From contig CAXRGQ010000006.1 in NCBI GenBank assembly GCA_964230215.1, positions 62,001 to 126,000 on the forward strand: DNA of 64,000 bases, read 5' to 3'. The DNA is from JAUILH01 sp964230215. Lineage in GTDB: Bacteria; Bacteroidota; Bacteroidia; Flavobacteriales_D; JAUILH01. The notes below the pieces were generated by a model, which was not told the DNA's origin, made no database searches, and was given only the letters and a program-made list of their open reading frames with translations. This document shows positions 7,875 through 16,434 of the stretch, one piece after another. Position numbers and translations under genes: made by a program. Every line of letters starts with the position of its first letter. The stretch's first letter is position 1.

Positions 7875-9322
7875 GCTTAATCACACAGCTATATCGCCTT
7901 GATATGCTATCGCCAAAAGGATTGTACTACTTGTGCGGATCTTTTTTACGAGACAAGTCGAATCTACTGTCATTGGTAAGGCATAGAGCTAGATTAAATG
8001 GTAATGCCCTTGCAGTTCAAGATGAATTCGGCACGCTTACATACCAGCAGCTTTATAAAAAAGCTAAAGCATTGGCTGCATATTGGCAATTTACAAACGA
8101 CATTAGCAAACAGTCAACTCTAGTGTTTTTAGCACGAAATTCAGCAGAGAGTGTCACCTCATTAGTAGCAGCCTCCTGTACCGGCTGCACCATTCATTTT
8201 CTTAATCCTGATATGTCGCAAGCTCAATTGGAGTTCTATATATCTCAGCACCCGCAGGCATTTGTAGTAGATACTATTAAAAGATACGCAATCAGTTCAA
8301 AGCGTTTACTATCGCTTGAAACAGACTCAAAGCAAAGACCTTTTAAACCGCAAAACATGGGCAGAATGCTGGTCTTAAGCAGTGGGACATCTGGTACATT
8401 TAAGAAAGCCGAACGCCAGTCTAAGCCAAATTCATTTCTTGCTCCATTTATTGCTTTGATAAAAACGCTAAAACTTGACAAACAAAAAAACGCCCTAATT
8501 ACAGCTCCAATTTATCACGGCTATGGTTTAGCGGCGAGCATAATGTGCCTTTCTCTAGGAAAACAAATCTTTTATCAAGAAAAGCTTGCGCCAGAGCGAC
8601 TATCTCAGTTTAACGACGGAAATATTGATTTAATAATCGGCGTTCCAACAGCACTTTCAAGAATAGTCGATAAGTCAAGAGATTTAAATGTTAATATGAT
8701 TCTGACGGGTGGAGCAGCAATGAGCGAAAAATTATATCATAAACTCACTAAGCGTTTTGGGCATTCGGTTTATAATCTCTACGGCACATCTGAATCTGGA
8801 TTTGTGTGCATTGCTGAACCTCAACATTTAAAGCTAAACCCTAAGAGCATTGGAAAGACTATTCGCGGTGTAAAATACCGTATAAATAGCGATGATGTAC
8901 TGGAACTAAAAACTGGCTGGTCTATGTCGACTAAAAAGGGTCAATGGGTATCAACAGGTGATTTAGCCGAACTTGACTCAAACGGACTTCTTACACTAAA
9001 AGGTAGAAGCGACGATATGATCGTATCAGGGGGAGAAAATGTGTATCTATTTGAAATTGAAGACGGTTTAAAATCACAAGAATGGTGTATCGACTGCAAG
9101 TGTATCAAAGTAAATGATGAGGAATTTGGTCAGCGCTATGACCTATACATATCAACTACTTTGCGATATGAAGATGATATTAAGGCAAGAATGCAAGAGA
9201 TGTTTCCACGTTACGCCCAGGCGAAACACATACACATTCAAGCTGATATAAAATTCAACGAACTAGGGAAGTTTATCAAACCATCGCCAAATCTTCAAAA
9301 AACTGAGGATACGACTTATTAA
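7871..9322 (+). CDS. AMP-binding acyl-CoA synthetase-like protein
   Basis: 483 residues, TTG start overlapping the SDR stop. Member of the ANL (adenylate-forming) superfamily: P-loop-like motif LSSGTSGTFKKAER (A3), NLYGTSESGF (A5), STGDLAELDSNGLLTLKGRSDD (A7-A8) with the hinge Asp, VSGGENVYLFEIE, and the C-terminal catalytic Lys in ELGKFIK (A10). At 483 residues it is short for the family (usually 500-560). Residues ~55-110 (TYQQLYKKAKALAAYW; VFLARNS) are the standard N-terminal subdomain. It probably activates a fatty or aromatic acid as acyl-AMP and acyl-CoA. The last 47 bp overlap the convergent aroA. Confidence 0.8.
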   Translation: MSLITQLYRLDMLSPKGLYYLCGSFLRDKSNLLSLVRHRARLNGNALAVQDEFGTLTYQQLYKKAKALAAYWQFTNDISKQSTLVFLARNSAESVTSLVAASCTGCTIHFLNPDMSQAQLEFYISQHPQAFVVDTIKRYAISSKRLLSLETDSKQRPFKPQNMGRMLVLSSGTSGTFKKAERQSKPNSFLAPFIALIKTLKLDKQKNALITAPIYHGYGLAASIMCLSLGKQIFYQEKLAPERLSQFNDGNIDLIIGVPTALSRIVDKSRDLNVNMILTGGAAMSEKLYHKLTKRFGHSVYNLYGTSESGFVCIAEPQHLKLNPKSIGKTIRGVKYRINSDDVLELKTGWSMSTKKGQWVSTGDLAELDSNGLLTLKGRSDDMIVSGGENVYLFEIEDGLKSQEWCIDCKCIKVNDEEFGQRYDLYISTTLRYEDDIKARMQEMFPRYAQAKHIHIQADIKFNELGKFIKPSPNLQKTEDTTY

Positions 9323-10517
9323 CGGCTTCAGGATTTTCTATCTCGATAGGACCAGAAGAAATACTCGCCAAAACTGCCCCCATCATGGCAATACGGTGGT
9401 CATTACAAGATGAAATCCTGCCCCCAACAATCTTATTAGGTGTAATTATCATAGTGTCTCCGTCTAGAACTGCCTTAACACCAAGTTTAGCTAATTCGCT
9501 TTGTATAGTGAGTGCACGGTTACTTTCCTTACTACCCAAGCGATGGATACCATGAATTTTAGATTCGCCGTCACAACCAACAGCCAGCGCTGCAAGTGGC
9601 GGAAACAAATCTGGACATTGCGTTGCATCAATCTCGAATGCCTTTAATTGAGAAGTTGAAACTGTCAATTCTCCATTATCCCATGCGTAGTGTGCTCCAA
9701 CTAAATCTAACACATCTAATACAGCTTTATCTGCTTGTGCCGAATTCTGGTTTAGGCCCTTGATGGTGACTTCTCCAGATAAGGCTGCACCAACTATATG
9801 AAATGCTGCACCACTCCAATCACCCTCTGCGTGATAAGATGATTTTTGGCCTATTGCATCAATGGCTTTTATTTTGAAAAACTCGTAGTTATCATGACTA
9901 ATCTTAACTCCGAATTCACTTAAAATGTCCAATGTCATTTGGGCATAAGGAATACTTTTTAAGTTTCGAACACTTATCTTACTATCAGCTCCTGCAAAAG
10001 GAAGTGAGATTAACAATCCTGTAAGAAGTTGAGAGCTTTCGCTTCCATCAATATCAATAGTGCCGCCATTAATTCCGCCAGAGACAATTAATGGCAGTTT
10101 ACCATCATTAGATTTTACATTAGCTCCTAGTTGCGTTAATGCATCTATCACCATATCCATTGGTCGCAAGAGGATAGAGCCATGTCCAGTTATCGTGACA
10201 TCATCCGACAACAAAGCAGCAATTGGGCTGAACATCCGGGTACTTAAACCTGATTCGCCGCAATCAATAGTGACTGGTTCAGTTGACTTGCTCTGTCTTC
10301 CTTTCACAATGATGCCATCTTGATTTTCTTCCACGGACGCTCCAAGCGCCTTAGCTATTCCGATGGCGGCATTAGCATCATTGCTTAGAGTGATATTCGT
10401 GATCTTAGTTTCCCCTTCAAACAAAGTGGCGATTGCTATAGCGCGTTGCAAATAGCTTTTAGATGCAGGTGCTTTAATTGTGCGTCCTGTGTAAGTATAT
10501 GGAGAAACTCGTATCAT
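9276..10517 (-). CDS. aroA: 3-phosphoshikimate 1-carboxyvinyltransferase (EPSP synthase)
   Basis: 413 residues from the preferred start (MIRVSPYTY). An ATG 27 nt upstream (10544) is open, but a near-consensus -7 box (TATCTTTA) lies between the two and 8 nt before 10517, so the shorter form is favoured. It catalyses the sixth step of the shikimate pathway (phosphoenolpyruvate plus shikimate-3-phosphate). Motifs: KAPASKSYLQRA (PEP/S3P site), CGESGLSTRMF, LRPMDMVIDALTQLGA, and SCNDHRIAMMGAVLA near the C terminus. Length and motifs fit the compact Bacteroidota AroA type. No other aro gene is in the window. Confidence 0.95.
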   Translation of the reverse strand: MIRVSPYTYTGRTIKAPASKSYLQRAIAIATLFEGETKITNITLSNDANAAIGIAKALGASVEENQDGIIVKGRQSKSTEPVTIDCGESGLSTRMFSPIAALLSDDVTITGHGSILLRPMDMVIDALTQLGANVKSNDGKLPLIVSGGINGGTIDIDGSESSQLLTGLLISLPFAGADSKISVRNLKSIPYAQMTLDILSEFGVKISHDNYEFFKIKAIDAIGQKSSYHAEGDWSGAAFHIVGAALSGEVTIKGLNQNSAQADKAVLDVLDLVGAHYAWDNGELTVSTSQLKAFEIDATQCPDLFPPLAALAVGCDGESKIHGIHRLGSKESNRALTIQSELAKLGVKAVLDGDTMIITPNKIVGGRISSCNDHRIAMMGAVLASISSGPIEIENPEAVNKSYPQFFEDLAMV

Positions 10518-10525
10518 TGAAGCGG

Positions 10526-10533
10526 TAAAGATA
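10526..10533 (-). promoter_or_regulatory. aroA: near-consensus -7 box for aroA
   Basis: TATCTTTA on the minus strand (last base differs from TAnnTTTG), 8 nt before the ATG at 10517. It decides the start codon choice. Confidence 0.4.
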
Positions 10534-10634
10534 TTGAAATACATATTGTTCTAAACTCATAAACCGCTAAACCTATTTAATTAAAATAAAGTAACTTTCA
10601 TACAATATATCCGTCCTACCAATAAACTCATCAA

Positions 10635-11585
10635 ATGAAAGCCGCTAAGCTTGTAGACAAAAGAAAGTCCGAATTTGAATTGGTAGACCTTGACATTCCA
10701 CAACCAAAAGAAAATGAGGTACGCATTAAAGTGATGTATGTTTCTCCCAATGCAGCTGACTATCGCTCCATTAAAATGGGAATGGTGCCCAAACATAAAA
10801 TCCTAGGTTCGGCCATTTCTGGAGTTGTTGAGGCTTTAGGGAACAAAGTCAAGCATATATCAATTGGAGAGAACGTACTAGTTGATTTGGCAGATAGTGG
10901 ATTCGGAGGCTTTTCAGAATTAATATGTGTTGACTACAAACTTGTTGTTAAAAAACTAGATAATGTATCCCATGCAGAAGCATCAACACTACCTGTGGCA
11001 GCAACAACTGCATTGAAAGCACTTAAAAAGGGAGATATTAAAAGCAATCATAGAGTACTGATTTTAGGCAGCTCTGGAGGTGTCGGAATATTCGCTTTGC
11101 AATTAGTTAAACACTATGGTGCTCACGTTACCGCTGTTTGTAGCGCAAGAAATGTTGAGCAAACGAAAAAACTGGGTGCCGATATCGTGATTGACTACAA
11201 TTCTGTTGATGTCTTAAATAGCAATGATAAATACGACTTAATACTAGCGATTAACGGAAACTATCCATTACTAAAATCAAAACGAGCATTAAGCTCTAAT
11301 GGAAGATATGTAGCAGTAGGTGGATCATTATCTCAAATATTTAAAGCACTGATTTTTGGACGTATTCTATCTATTGGTAAAAAGAAAGTACGCGTGGCAG
11401 CTGGCAAAGGACAGCCTGAAGATTTAGCGTACGTTCTTGATCTATTAGCTAAAAAACACATAAAAACGATCATAGAACAAGAGTTTAATCTCAGTACTGT
11501 TACTGAAGCAATGCAGAACTTAGCGGAAGGCCATGCAAAAGCTAAAATCACCGTTTTGTGTGAGGAAGCAAGGCAGATTCAGTAA
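10635..11585 (+). CDS. NAD(P)-dependent zinc-less MDR oxidoreductase (quinone reductase-like)
   Basis: 316 residues. Medium-chain dehydrogenase/reductase: N-terminal GroES-like fold (VMYVSPNAADYRSIKMG; GSAISGVVEALG) and the Rossmann motif LILGSSGGVGIFALQLVKHYGA around residues 138-158, followed by KKLGADIVIDY. The cysteines of zinc-binding alcohol dehydrogenases are absent, which places it with quinone oxidoreductase or enoyl-reductase-like members. The usual cofactor is NADPH. It stands alone and is followed by a strong hairpin. The substrate is unknown. Confidence 0.85.
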   Translation: MKAAKLVDKRKSEFELVDLDIPQPKENEVRIKVMYVSPNAADYRSIKMGMVPKHKILGSAISGVVEALGNKVKHISIGENVLVDLADSGFGGFSELICVDYKLVVKKLDNVSHAEASTLPVAATTALKALKKGDIKSNHRVLILGSSGGVGIFALQLVKHYGAHVTAVCSARNVEQTKKLGADIVIDYNSVDVLNSNDKYDLILAINGNYPLLKSKRALSSNGRYVAVGGSLSQIFKALIFGRILSIGKKKVRVAAGKGQPEDLAYVLDLLAKKHIKTIIEQEFNLSTVTEAMQNLAEGHAKAKITVLCEEARQIQ

Positions 11586-11604
11586 CACTCTTGCAAAGGG
11601 CAAT

Positions 11605-11634
11605 AAAAAAGCTCACTTGAAAAAGTGAGCTTTT
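11605..11634 (-). terminator. bidirectional intrinsic terminator (tRNA-Arg / MDR gene)
   Basis: A 12-bp stem (AAAAGCTCACTT / AAGTGAGCTTTT) closes a GAAA loop at 11607-11634. On the minus strand it is followed by a six-T run and lies directly after tRNA-Arg; on the plus strand it follows the MDR gene. Confidence 0.85.
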
Positions 11635-11638
11635 GTAG

Positions 11639-11712
11639 TGACCCCGCCAGGATTCAAACCTGGAACCTCTTGAGCCGTAATCAAGTACTCTATTCAGTTG
11701 AGCTACGGGGCC
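11639..11712 (-). tRNA. tRNA-Arg (anticodon ACG)
   Basis: 74 nt cloverleaf on the minus strand. The acceptor stem GGCCCCG pairs with CGGGGTC (one G-T wobble); anticodon stem CTTGA/TCAAG with a seven-base loop TTACGGC gives anticodon ACG; the T arm contains GGTTTGAATCC. The 3' CCA is not encoded. It reads CGU (and CGC/CGA if A34 becomes inosine). An intrinsic terminator begins 5 nt after its 3' end. Confidence 0.97.
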
Positions 11713-11723
11713 AATTTGGAGTG

Positions 11724-11731
11724 CAAATATA
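11724..11731 (-). promoter_or_regulatory. TAnnTTTG -7 box for tRNA-Arg
   Basis: TATATTTG on the minus strand, 11 nt before the mature 5' end. This leaves room for a short leader removed by RNase P. Confidence 0.55.
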
Positions 11732-11775
11732 TAATCTTAATTTTAATAGTGTAAGCTATCTATGTAAATTATCTC

Positions 11776-12051
11776 CTACTTAATGTTTACGCGAATATCT
11801 ATCGTAGGTTTTATTCGCACTTTATAGCGTCCATTTATCCATTTACGATGAAACTGCATATTTGAACATAATTTACCCGTTCTAGGTGCTTGAGCGAATA
11901 TCCAAAAGTATGGGGTCTCTTCGAATTCGCCATCAATTTCTTGCCCTTCATCTAAATTGACAATGCTTACCTCAAAAGTCCGCGCATACCCAGAACCAAA
12001 ATACCTTATGATGGTAGTCCATTCTCCCGCCTTGCATTCTTTTTGCCTCAT
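11776..12051 (-). CDS. small hypothetical protein coupled to a lipoprotein
   Basis: 91 residues, starting with ATG inside the stop of the upstream lipoprotein gene (ATGA overlap), which supports it being translated. There is no signal peptide. The middle has a run of beta-like segments (WTTIIRYFGSGYARTFEVSIVNLDEG; FWIFAQAPRTGKLC) and the end is basic and beta-rich (YKVRIKPTIDIRVNIK). I do not recognise the family. Its only contextual clue is coupling to the lipoprotein. It could also be the displaced C-terminal half of a longer ancestral protein. Confidence 0.55.
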   Translation of the reverse strand: MRQKECKAGEWTTIIRYFGSGYARTFEVSIVNLDEGQEIDGEFEETPYFWIFAQAPRTGKLCSNMQFHRKWINGRYKVRIKPTIDIRVNIK

Positions 12052-12476
12052 TCAACAATCTTGTGGATTACTATGTACTCTCCTATCCTACTCTGCATGT
12101 GTTCGGGATCATCAGGACATACGTCCCATTCTCCTTCTCTTATCTCTGCCTGAATAGTGAGTGTTTTAATCATATCATCTTGCGCATCAAGCGCCTTTTC
12201 TAAATCCTCTTTAGTAATCGAGCTTTCACAGAACTTTATAAAATAATCTTGAATCGACCTTTGCACATAGTATTCATCAAAGTCTGAAGCCTTCCCCACC
12301 TTATTAATGAAGGGCTTTTTTACTATTGGAGCAGAAATCTCAATTACATTTTCTCCGACCTTCTTATCAGGAGTTTTGTTTTTAGTTGTTAAATCTTTCG
12401 GTGCTACCTCAGGTATATCTTTACTTCCACTGCACCCAATTAGAGCGACAGACATGATTATTAGCAATCTTCTCAT
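12048..12476 (-). CDS. putative lipoprotein
   Basis: 142 residues from the chosen ATG at 12476. Lipoprotein signal MRRLLIIMSVALIGC, with the lipobox ALIGC and a Ser after the Cys. A Pro/Lys-rich linker follows, then a mostly helical region with acidic stretches (SITKEDLEKALDAQDDMIK) and a C-terminal EWDVCPDDPEHMQSRIGEYIVI. An in-frame ATG exists at 12506, but it lies inside the terminator hairpin of the preceding gene, and a near-consensus -7 box is placed 4 nt before 12476, so the short form is correct. Function unknown. Confidence 0.65.
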   Translation of the reverse strand: MRRLLIIMSVALIGCSGSKDIPEVAPKDLTTKNKTPDKKVGENVIEISAPIVKKPFINKVGKASDFDEYYVQRSIQDYFIKFCESSITKEDLEKALDAQDDMIKTLTIQAEIREGEWDVCPDDPEHMQSRIGEYIVIHKIVE

Positions 12477-12480
12477 GATA

Positions 12481-12488
12481 TAAATATA
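12481..12488 (-). promoter_or_regulatory. near-consensus -7 box for the lipoprotein gene
   Basis: TATATTTA on the minus strand, 4 nt before the ATG at 12476 and directly after the U tract of the upstream terminator. Confidence 0.4.
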
Positions 12489-12520
12489 AAAAAATATCCC
12501 GCTCAAAATGAGCGGGATAT
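12489..12520 (-). terminator. intrinsic terminator after the PorE-like gene
   Basis: Perfect 12-bp stem (ATATCCCGCTCA / TGAGCGGGATAT) with a 3-nt loop at 12494-12520, followed on the minus strand by a T-rich run. It lies 27 nt after the stop of the gene at 12547. Confidence 0.85.
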
Positions 12521-12546
12521 AAGAATCCGAAAACCAACTGAATGAA

Positions 12547-14631
12547 CTAGTTGCCGGTAATTTTGAACTCTACACGTCTGTTTTCTTGACGCCCTGCTGC
12601 TGTGCCGTTATCAGCAACTGGTTCGTTACTACCGTAGCCTTTGGCAGCTAATCTGCTTGAGCTAATTCCGTTATTCGTTAAATAATCTACAACGCTTTGT
12701 GCTCTATCTTGTGAGAGCTTGTCGTTAAGCTTTGCCGAGCCTGTGTTATCTGTATGTCCCGAGATTTCAACTTTGAGGCTCGGTACATCCTTCATTAACT
12801 TAACCAATCTATCTAACTCGTTATTCGACTCTTCTTTTAGAGTTGCTTTCGCCGTTTCAAAGAAGATGTTTCTTAAAGCAATCTTACTACCTACTTTCAC
12901 ATTCTTAAGTTCGATTACTTTGTTAACTAAGTTATAGTCACTTCCATCTGGAATATCAAAGTTTTCTGAGTGGAACAAATAACCATCCGCTTTAACTGCA
13001 ATACCGTAGTTCTTTCCTGCTAATAAAGACACTAGGAATTTACCTGTTGCTGAGTTTGTATTCAACTCATCAATTTGTTTTCCTTTTGCGTTATCAATAA
13101 TTTCGATATTCGCTTCAACAGGCTTTTTAGTAAGGGCATCAATTGTTTTACCCTTAAATACAGTTAAACTTTTTCTGTCAACTGTTTTTGCGCTTTTAAT
13201 GGTGTTATCCTGAATTGGATTAACTGATGAGGCAAGTAGTAAATCTTCTGTATCTACTAAAAGTGGTTTGTCTGGTCCCCAGTAAGTTACCTTATAAATG
13301 TCATATCCGCCTTTTCCGCCAGCTCTGTTCGAACTGATATATGCATATTTACCACTCGCTGTAATCGCAAATACCATGTCGTCATAAGGCGTGTTAATTG
13401 GGTATCCAAGGTTTTCTGGAGCCGTCCACTTCCCTTGAATAAACTTTGACACAAAAATATCCATGCCGCCCATAGAGTTGTGACCTTCTGAACTGAAGTA
13501 CATAGTCTTTCCGTCTGGGTGCATGTAAACCGAACCTTCGTGGAACTTTGAATTGGCATCACTTCCAACAGAAGCACCATCACCATATTGACGTGTTGTT
13601 CTATCAATAGGCGCTGTAAAGTAGATATCCGATCCTCTTCCCGCTAAATTCGCCGATACTTTCTCCACTAAATAAAAGACTTTACGCTTGTCATTGTAAT
13701 ACGCTGCGTAAGTTTGATTCATGCTATTATTAATGTTCTTAGAGAAATTCTCTGGAGCACTCCATGAGCTTCCTCTTAAGAAACTCTCATATACATCAAA
13801 GTTGTCGCCTTCCTTTTTGTACATCAACATTTTTGTACCATCGTAAGATAGGTTCGCTGCGTAGTCATCTATGTCGGAGTTAATCGCTCCCTTCAATGCT
13901 TCAGGCTTTCCCCATTTTCCATCGCTGTAGAGTGACGCATAGATATCAAGGTCGTACTCGCCTACATCATTCATCTTCTTACCATTCATTCGGCTACTAG
14001 AGAATATGATCTGCTCACCATCCGTACTAATCGATGGATTGATATCATCGTCAGCTGAATTTAGTTCGGCAACATTATCCACCCACACGCGTTTAGGATC
14101 TGCTTCCATCTCCTTCGCAATGCGACACTCTTTTTTCTTTTTACTTACGTATTTAGAAAATTTATCCGCTTTTCTGTATTCTGTCTCAAAAGTGGTGTAA
14201 GATTTCACCGCTTCATCATATTTCCCTTCAAACTGTAAACACAATCCTTGATAGTAAGGTAAAAAGTTATCCTTATGTCCAAGTTCAACCGCTCTATTGA
14301 TATGCTTAGGCGCTCTGTACTTCTGACTAGTATTGGCATAGCACACGCCCAGTTTAAAGTTCAGTTCTGCATTGTCTGGATTAAACTTCTGTGCCTTGAT
14401 ATAAAATGAGATGGCCTTCTTGAAGTTATCTCCTGTCATCTTGGTTTGGAATACATCCTCAACACCTTGCTCATAAAACTCATCTCCTTGTTTTATGGCT
14501 TCAACCGCTGCTTTTAAACCATCTTTATCATCTTTAAAATTAGACCCTTTAAAATCTACGTTCTGAGCATTTACCGATCCTGCTATCAATAATGCTATAA
14601 TTCCTACTATTATTCTTAAATTCTTCATCAT
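12547..14631 (-). CDS. OmpA-family protein with TPR, PD40 propeller and CRD-like domain (PorE-like)
   Basis: 694 residues. Signal peptide (LRIIVGIIALLIAGSVNAQ). Order of parts: TPR-like helices (~35-150, AISFYIKAQKFNPDNAELNFKLGVCY); a six-bladed PD40-type propeller (~185-460; blades such as INPSISTDGEQIIFSSS, MHPDGKTMYFSSEG, GYDIYKV); a carboxypeptidase-regulatory-like domain (~495-575, KGKTIDALTKKPVEANIEI); and a C-terminal OmpA domain (~585-690) with the peptidoglycan-contact motif GHTDNTGS and LSQDRAQSVVDYL. This order matches PorE of the T9SS, which anchors the machinery to peptidoglycan, but flavobacteria carry several such paralogs, and P. gingivalis PorE is a lipoprotein while this one lacks a lipobox. 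It lies 5 nt after the TPR gene, in one operon. Confidence 0.8.
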   Translation of the reverse strand: MMKNLRIIVGIIALLIAGSVNAQNVDFKGSNFKDDKDGLKAAVEAIKQGDEFYEQGVEDVFQTKMTGDNFKKAISFYIKAQKFNPDNAELNFKLGVCYANTSQKYRAPKHINRAVELGHKDNFLPYYQGLCLQFEGKYDEAVKSYTTFETEYRKADKFSKYVSKKKKECRIAKEMEADPKRVWVDNVAELNSADDDINPSISTDGEQIIFSSSRMNGKKMNDVGEYDLDIYASLYSDGKWGKPEALKGAINSDIDDYAANLSYDGTKMLMYKKEGDNFDVYESFLRGSSWSAPENFSKNINNSMNQTYAAYYNDKRKVFYLVEKVSANLAGRGSDIYFTAPIDRTTRQYGDGASVGSDANSKFHEGSVYMHPDGKTMYFSSEGHNSMGGMDIFVSKFIQGKWTAPENLGYPINTPYDDMVFAITASGKYAYISSNRAGGKGGYDIYKVTYWGPDKPLLVDTEDLLLASSVNPIQDNTIKSAKTVDRKSLTVFKGKTIDALTKKPVEANIEIIDNAKGKQIDELNTNSATGKFLVSLLAGKNYGIAVKADGYLFHSENFDIPDGSDYNLVNKVIELKNVKVGSKIALRNIFFETAKATLKEESNNELDRLVKLMKDVPSLKVEISGHTDNTGSAKLNDKLSQDRAQSVVDYLTNNGISSSRLAAKGYGSNEPVADNGTAAGRQENRRVEFKITGN

Positions 14632-14636
14632 TCCCC

Positions 14637-15728
14637 TTATTGACAGTTAGTACTATGGTAAGACTTGGCTACTTCCGAACCTAGTTCACGTGCTTTTTCC
14701 CAATCTTCGCAAGCACCACCCTCATCACGAGCGCGCTCTTTGGCAATTCCTCTATTCACATAGGCATTTGCATAATTTGGGTCGAGCTCAATGGCTTTGT
14801 CAAAGTCCTTGATAGCTCCTTCATAATCTTCGTTCTTAAACTTAACCGAACCTCTGTTGTTGTAAGCTGGTGCATAATCAGCCTTGATTGAAATTGCTTT
14901 ATTAAAATCTCTCATGGCATCATCGTATTTACCATTCTCAAATAATGCACTCCCTCTGTTATTGTAAGCTAGGTAGTAATTGGCATCAATGCTAATCGCT
15001 CTATTGTAGGCTGTAATGGCACCATTATGGTCATTTAGTTTACGCTTAACCGAGCCAATGTTATTGAGAATAAATGCCGATTTCGGATTAAACCTCATTG
15101 CTTTCTCGTAGTCCTCTACGGCCTTCTGATATTCCTTTTTCATCCTATGACAACTTCCTCTGTCGTTATAGGCGAATCCAAAATCACTTTTGCTGGCTAT
15201 TGCTTGATCAAACAACTTAATCGCCGCGTCATAGTCTTTCTGCAAAAACTTAAGCGTTCCGAAATTATAGGCAATCTTTTCGTTTTTAGGATCTAGCTTG
15301 ATGGCGTCCGAATAATCATACTCTGCTTTCCCGTAATCATTTAAACTTTGGTAGGCACGGGCTCTCTGAAACAAAGCTTTAGCCGATTTCTCTTTCTTAA
15401 TTAAATCAGTAAAAGTTGAACTTGCCGCTTTGTATTGTCTTGCTTCTAACTCAGCCACACCTTTGTTATAATAAGCATCTTTAAACTCAGGGTCAATCTT
15501 AATCGCCTCAGTAAACTTGCCTATTGCTGCTTTAAAATCTTTCTTCTCGAACAATGAGATTCCTTCATTGTAGACTTCTCTACTTGCTGAATTCTGCTCG
15601 TTCTCTGCGTTAATCGCGGCAATACTGTCTTGGTACGCCTTCTCCTTATCAGTCAATTCGACATCTGGTTGCGCCAAAGCTGGCAATCCAAACGCGAAAA
15701 GACATGCAATCATCAATAGTTTCTTCAC
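14637..15728 (-). CDS. exported TPR protein
   Basis: 363 residues from a GTG giving the signal peptide (M)KKLLMIACLFAFGLPALAQ. A longer open frame begins with TTG at 15758 but adds a polar leader and is less likely. Residues ~45-350 contain about nine 34-residue tetratricopeptide repeats with strongly conserved units (AYYNKGVAELEARQYKAA; AYNNRGSALFENGKYDDA; AYVNRGIAKERARDEGGA). The last unit, ending GACEDWEKARELGS and a Cys near the C terminus, resembles Sel1/TPR ends. It is predicted to be periplasmic and to act as a protein-protein scaffold, probably for its operon partner, the OmpA/PD40 protein 5 nt downstream. Confidence 0.85.
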   Translation of the reverse strand: MKKLLMIACLFAFGLPALAQPDVELTDKEKAYQDSIAAINAENEQNSASREVYNEGISLFEKKDFKAAIGKFTEAIKIDPEFKDAYYNKGVAELEARQYKAASSTFTDLIKKEKSAKALFQRARAYQSLNDYGKAEYDYSDAIKLDPKNEKIAYNFGTLKFLQKDYDAAIKLFDQAIASKSDFGFAYNDRGSCHRMKKEYQKAVEDYEKAMRFNPKSAFILNNIGSVKRKLNDHNGAITAYNRAISIDANYYLAYNNRGSALFENGKYDDAMRDFNKAISIKADYAPAYNNRGSVKFKNEDYEGAIKDFDKAIELDPNYANAYVNRGIAKERARDEGGACEDWEKARELGSEVAKSYHSTNCQ

Positions 15729-15829
15729 GGTTTTATCATTTTTAATAGGGATATGCAATATAAAGCGGCTTTAGCCTAATTCAAAGACCGACTTTTCCAC
15801 AATTGTTAATATCGTTCAACATAAAGCCT

Positions 15830-15837
15830 TATTTTTG
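15830..15837 (+). promoter_or_regulatory. miaE: TAnnTTTG -7 box for miaE
   Basis: TATTTTTG, 15 nt before the ATG at 15853. A TTG codon in the box could be mistaken for an upstream start. Confidence 0.5.
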
Positions 15838-15852
15838 CCCAAAATCTCATCT

Positions 15853-16434
15853 ATGTTAGGCTTAAAAATGGAAACGGACCCACGTTGGGTGAATATCGTT
15901 GAGAAGAATATTAGTGAAATTTTAACTGATCATGCGTGGTGCGAACAGAAGGCTGCTAGTAATGCTATTAGCCTAATTGTTAGGTACCCAGAATATCCTG
16001 ATTTAGTGTCTGCAATGGTAGAAATTTCGTGCGAAGAGATGGAACATTTTGGGCAGGTGCAACAAAAGATAATAGAACGAGGATATGAGTTAGGTAAAGA
16101 ACGTAAAGATCCTTATGTTCATGACTTGATGCAATTCATAAGAAGAGGTGGCAGCTATGAGGGTCAACTTGTGGATAGATTATTATTCGCTGCCATGATA
16201 GAGGCACGTTCATGCGAAAGGTTTAGACTATTATCACAAGAGATTAATGATGAGGATTTAAGACAATTTTATCATGATTTGATGGTAAGTGAAGCCAATC
16301 ATTACACCTTGTTTATTCGGTTCGCCAGAAAGTATGGTAAATCCGTAGATGTAGATAAGAGATGGGAAGACTTTTTAGCGTATGAAGCAAAAATAATCAA
16401 GAACTATGGGAAAGAAGAGACTATTCACGGTTAG
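15853..16434 (+). CDS. miaE: tRNA 2-methylthio-N6-isopentenyladenosine hydroxylase
   Basis: 193 residues from ATG (MLGLKMETDPRWVNIVEKN), the usual N terminus of Bacteroidota MiaE; the in-frame TTG at 15835 falls inside the promoter box. MiaE is a ferritin-like di-iron monooxygenase that hydroxylates the isopentenyl group of ms2i6A37 in tRNA. The metal-ligand helices are visible: DHAWCEQKAASNA, EISCEEMEHFGQV (ExxH), IEARSCERFRLLS and MVSEANHYTLF (ExxH). The 3' end overlaps the following lipoprotein gene by 29 nt. In the classical pathway its substrate requires MiaA and MiaB, which are not in the window. Confidence 0.93.
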   Translation: MLGLKMETDPRWVNIVEKNISEILTDHAWCEQKAASNAISLIVRYPEYPDLVSAMVEISCEEMEHFGQVQQKIIERGYELGKERKDPYVHDLMQFIRRGGSYEGQLVDRLLFAAMIEARSCERFRLLSQEINDEDLRQFYHDLMVSEANHYTLFIRFARKYGKSVDVDKRWEDFLAYEAKIIKNYGKEETIHG

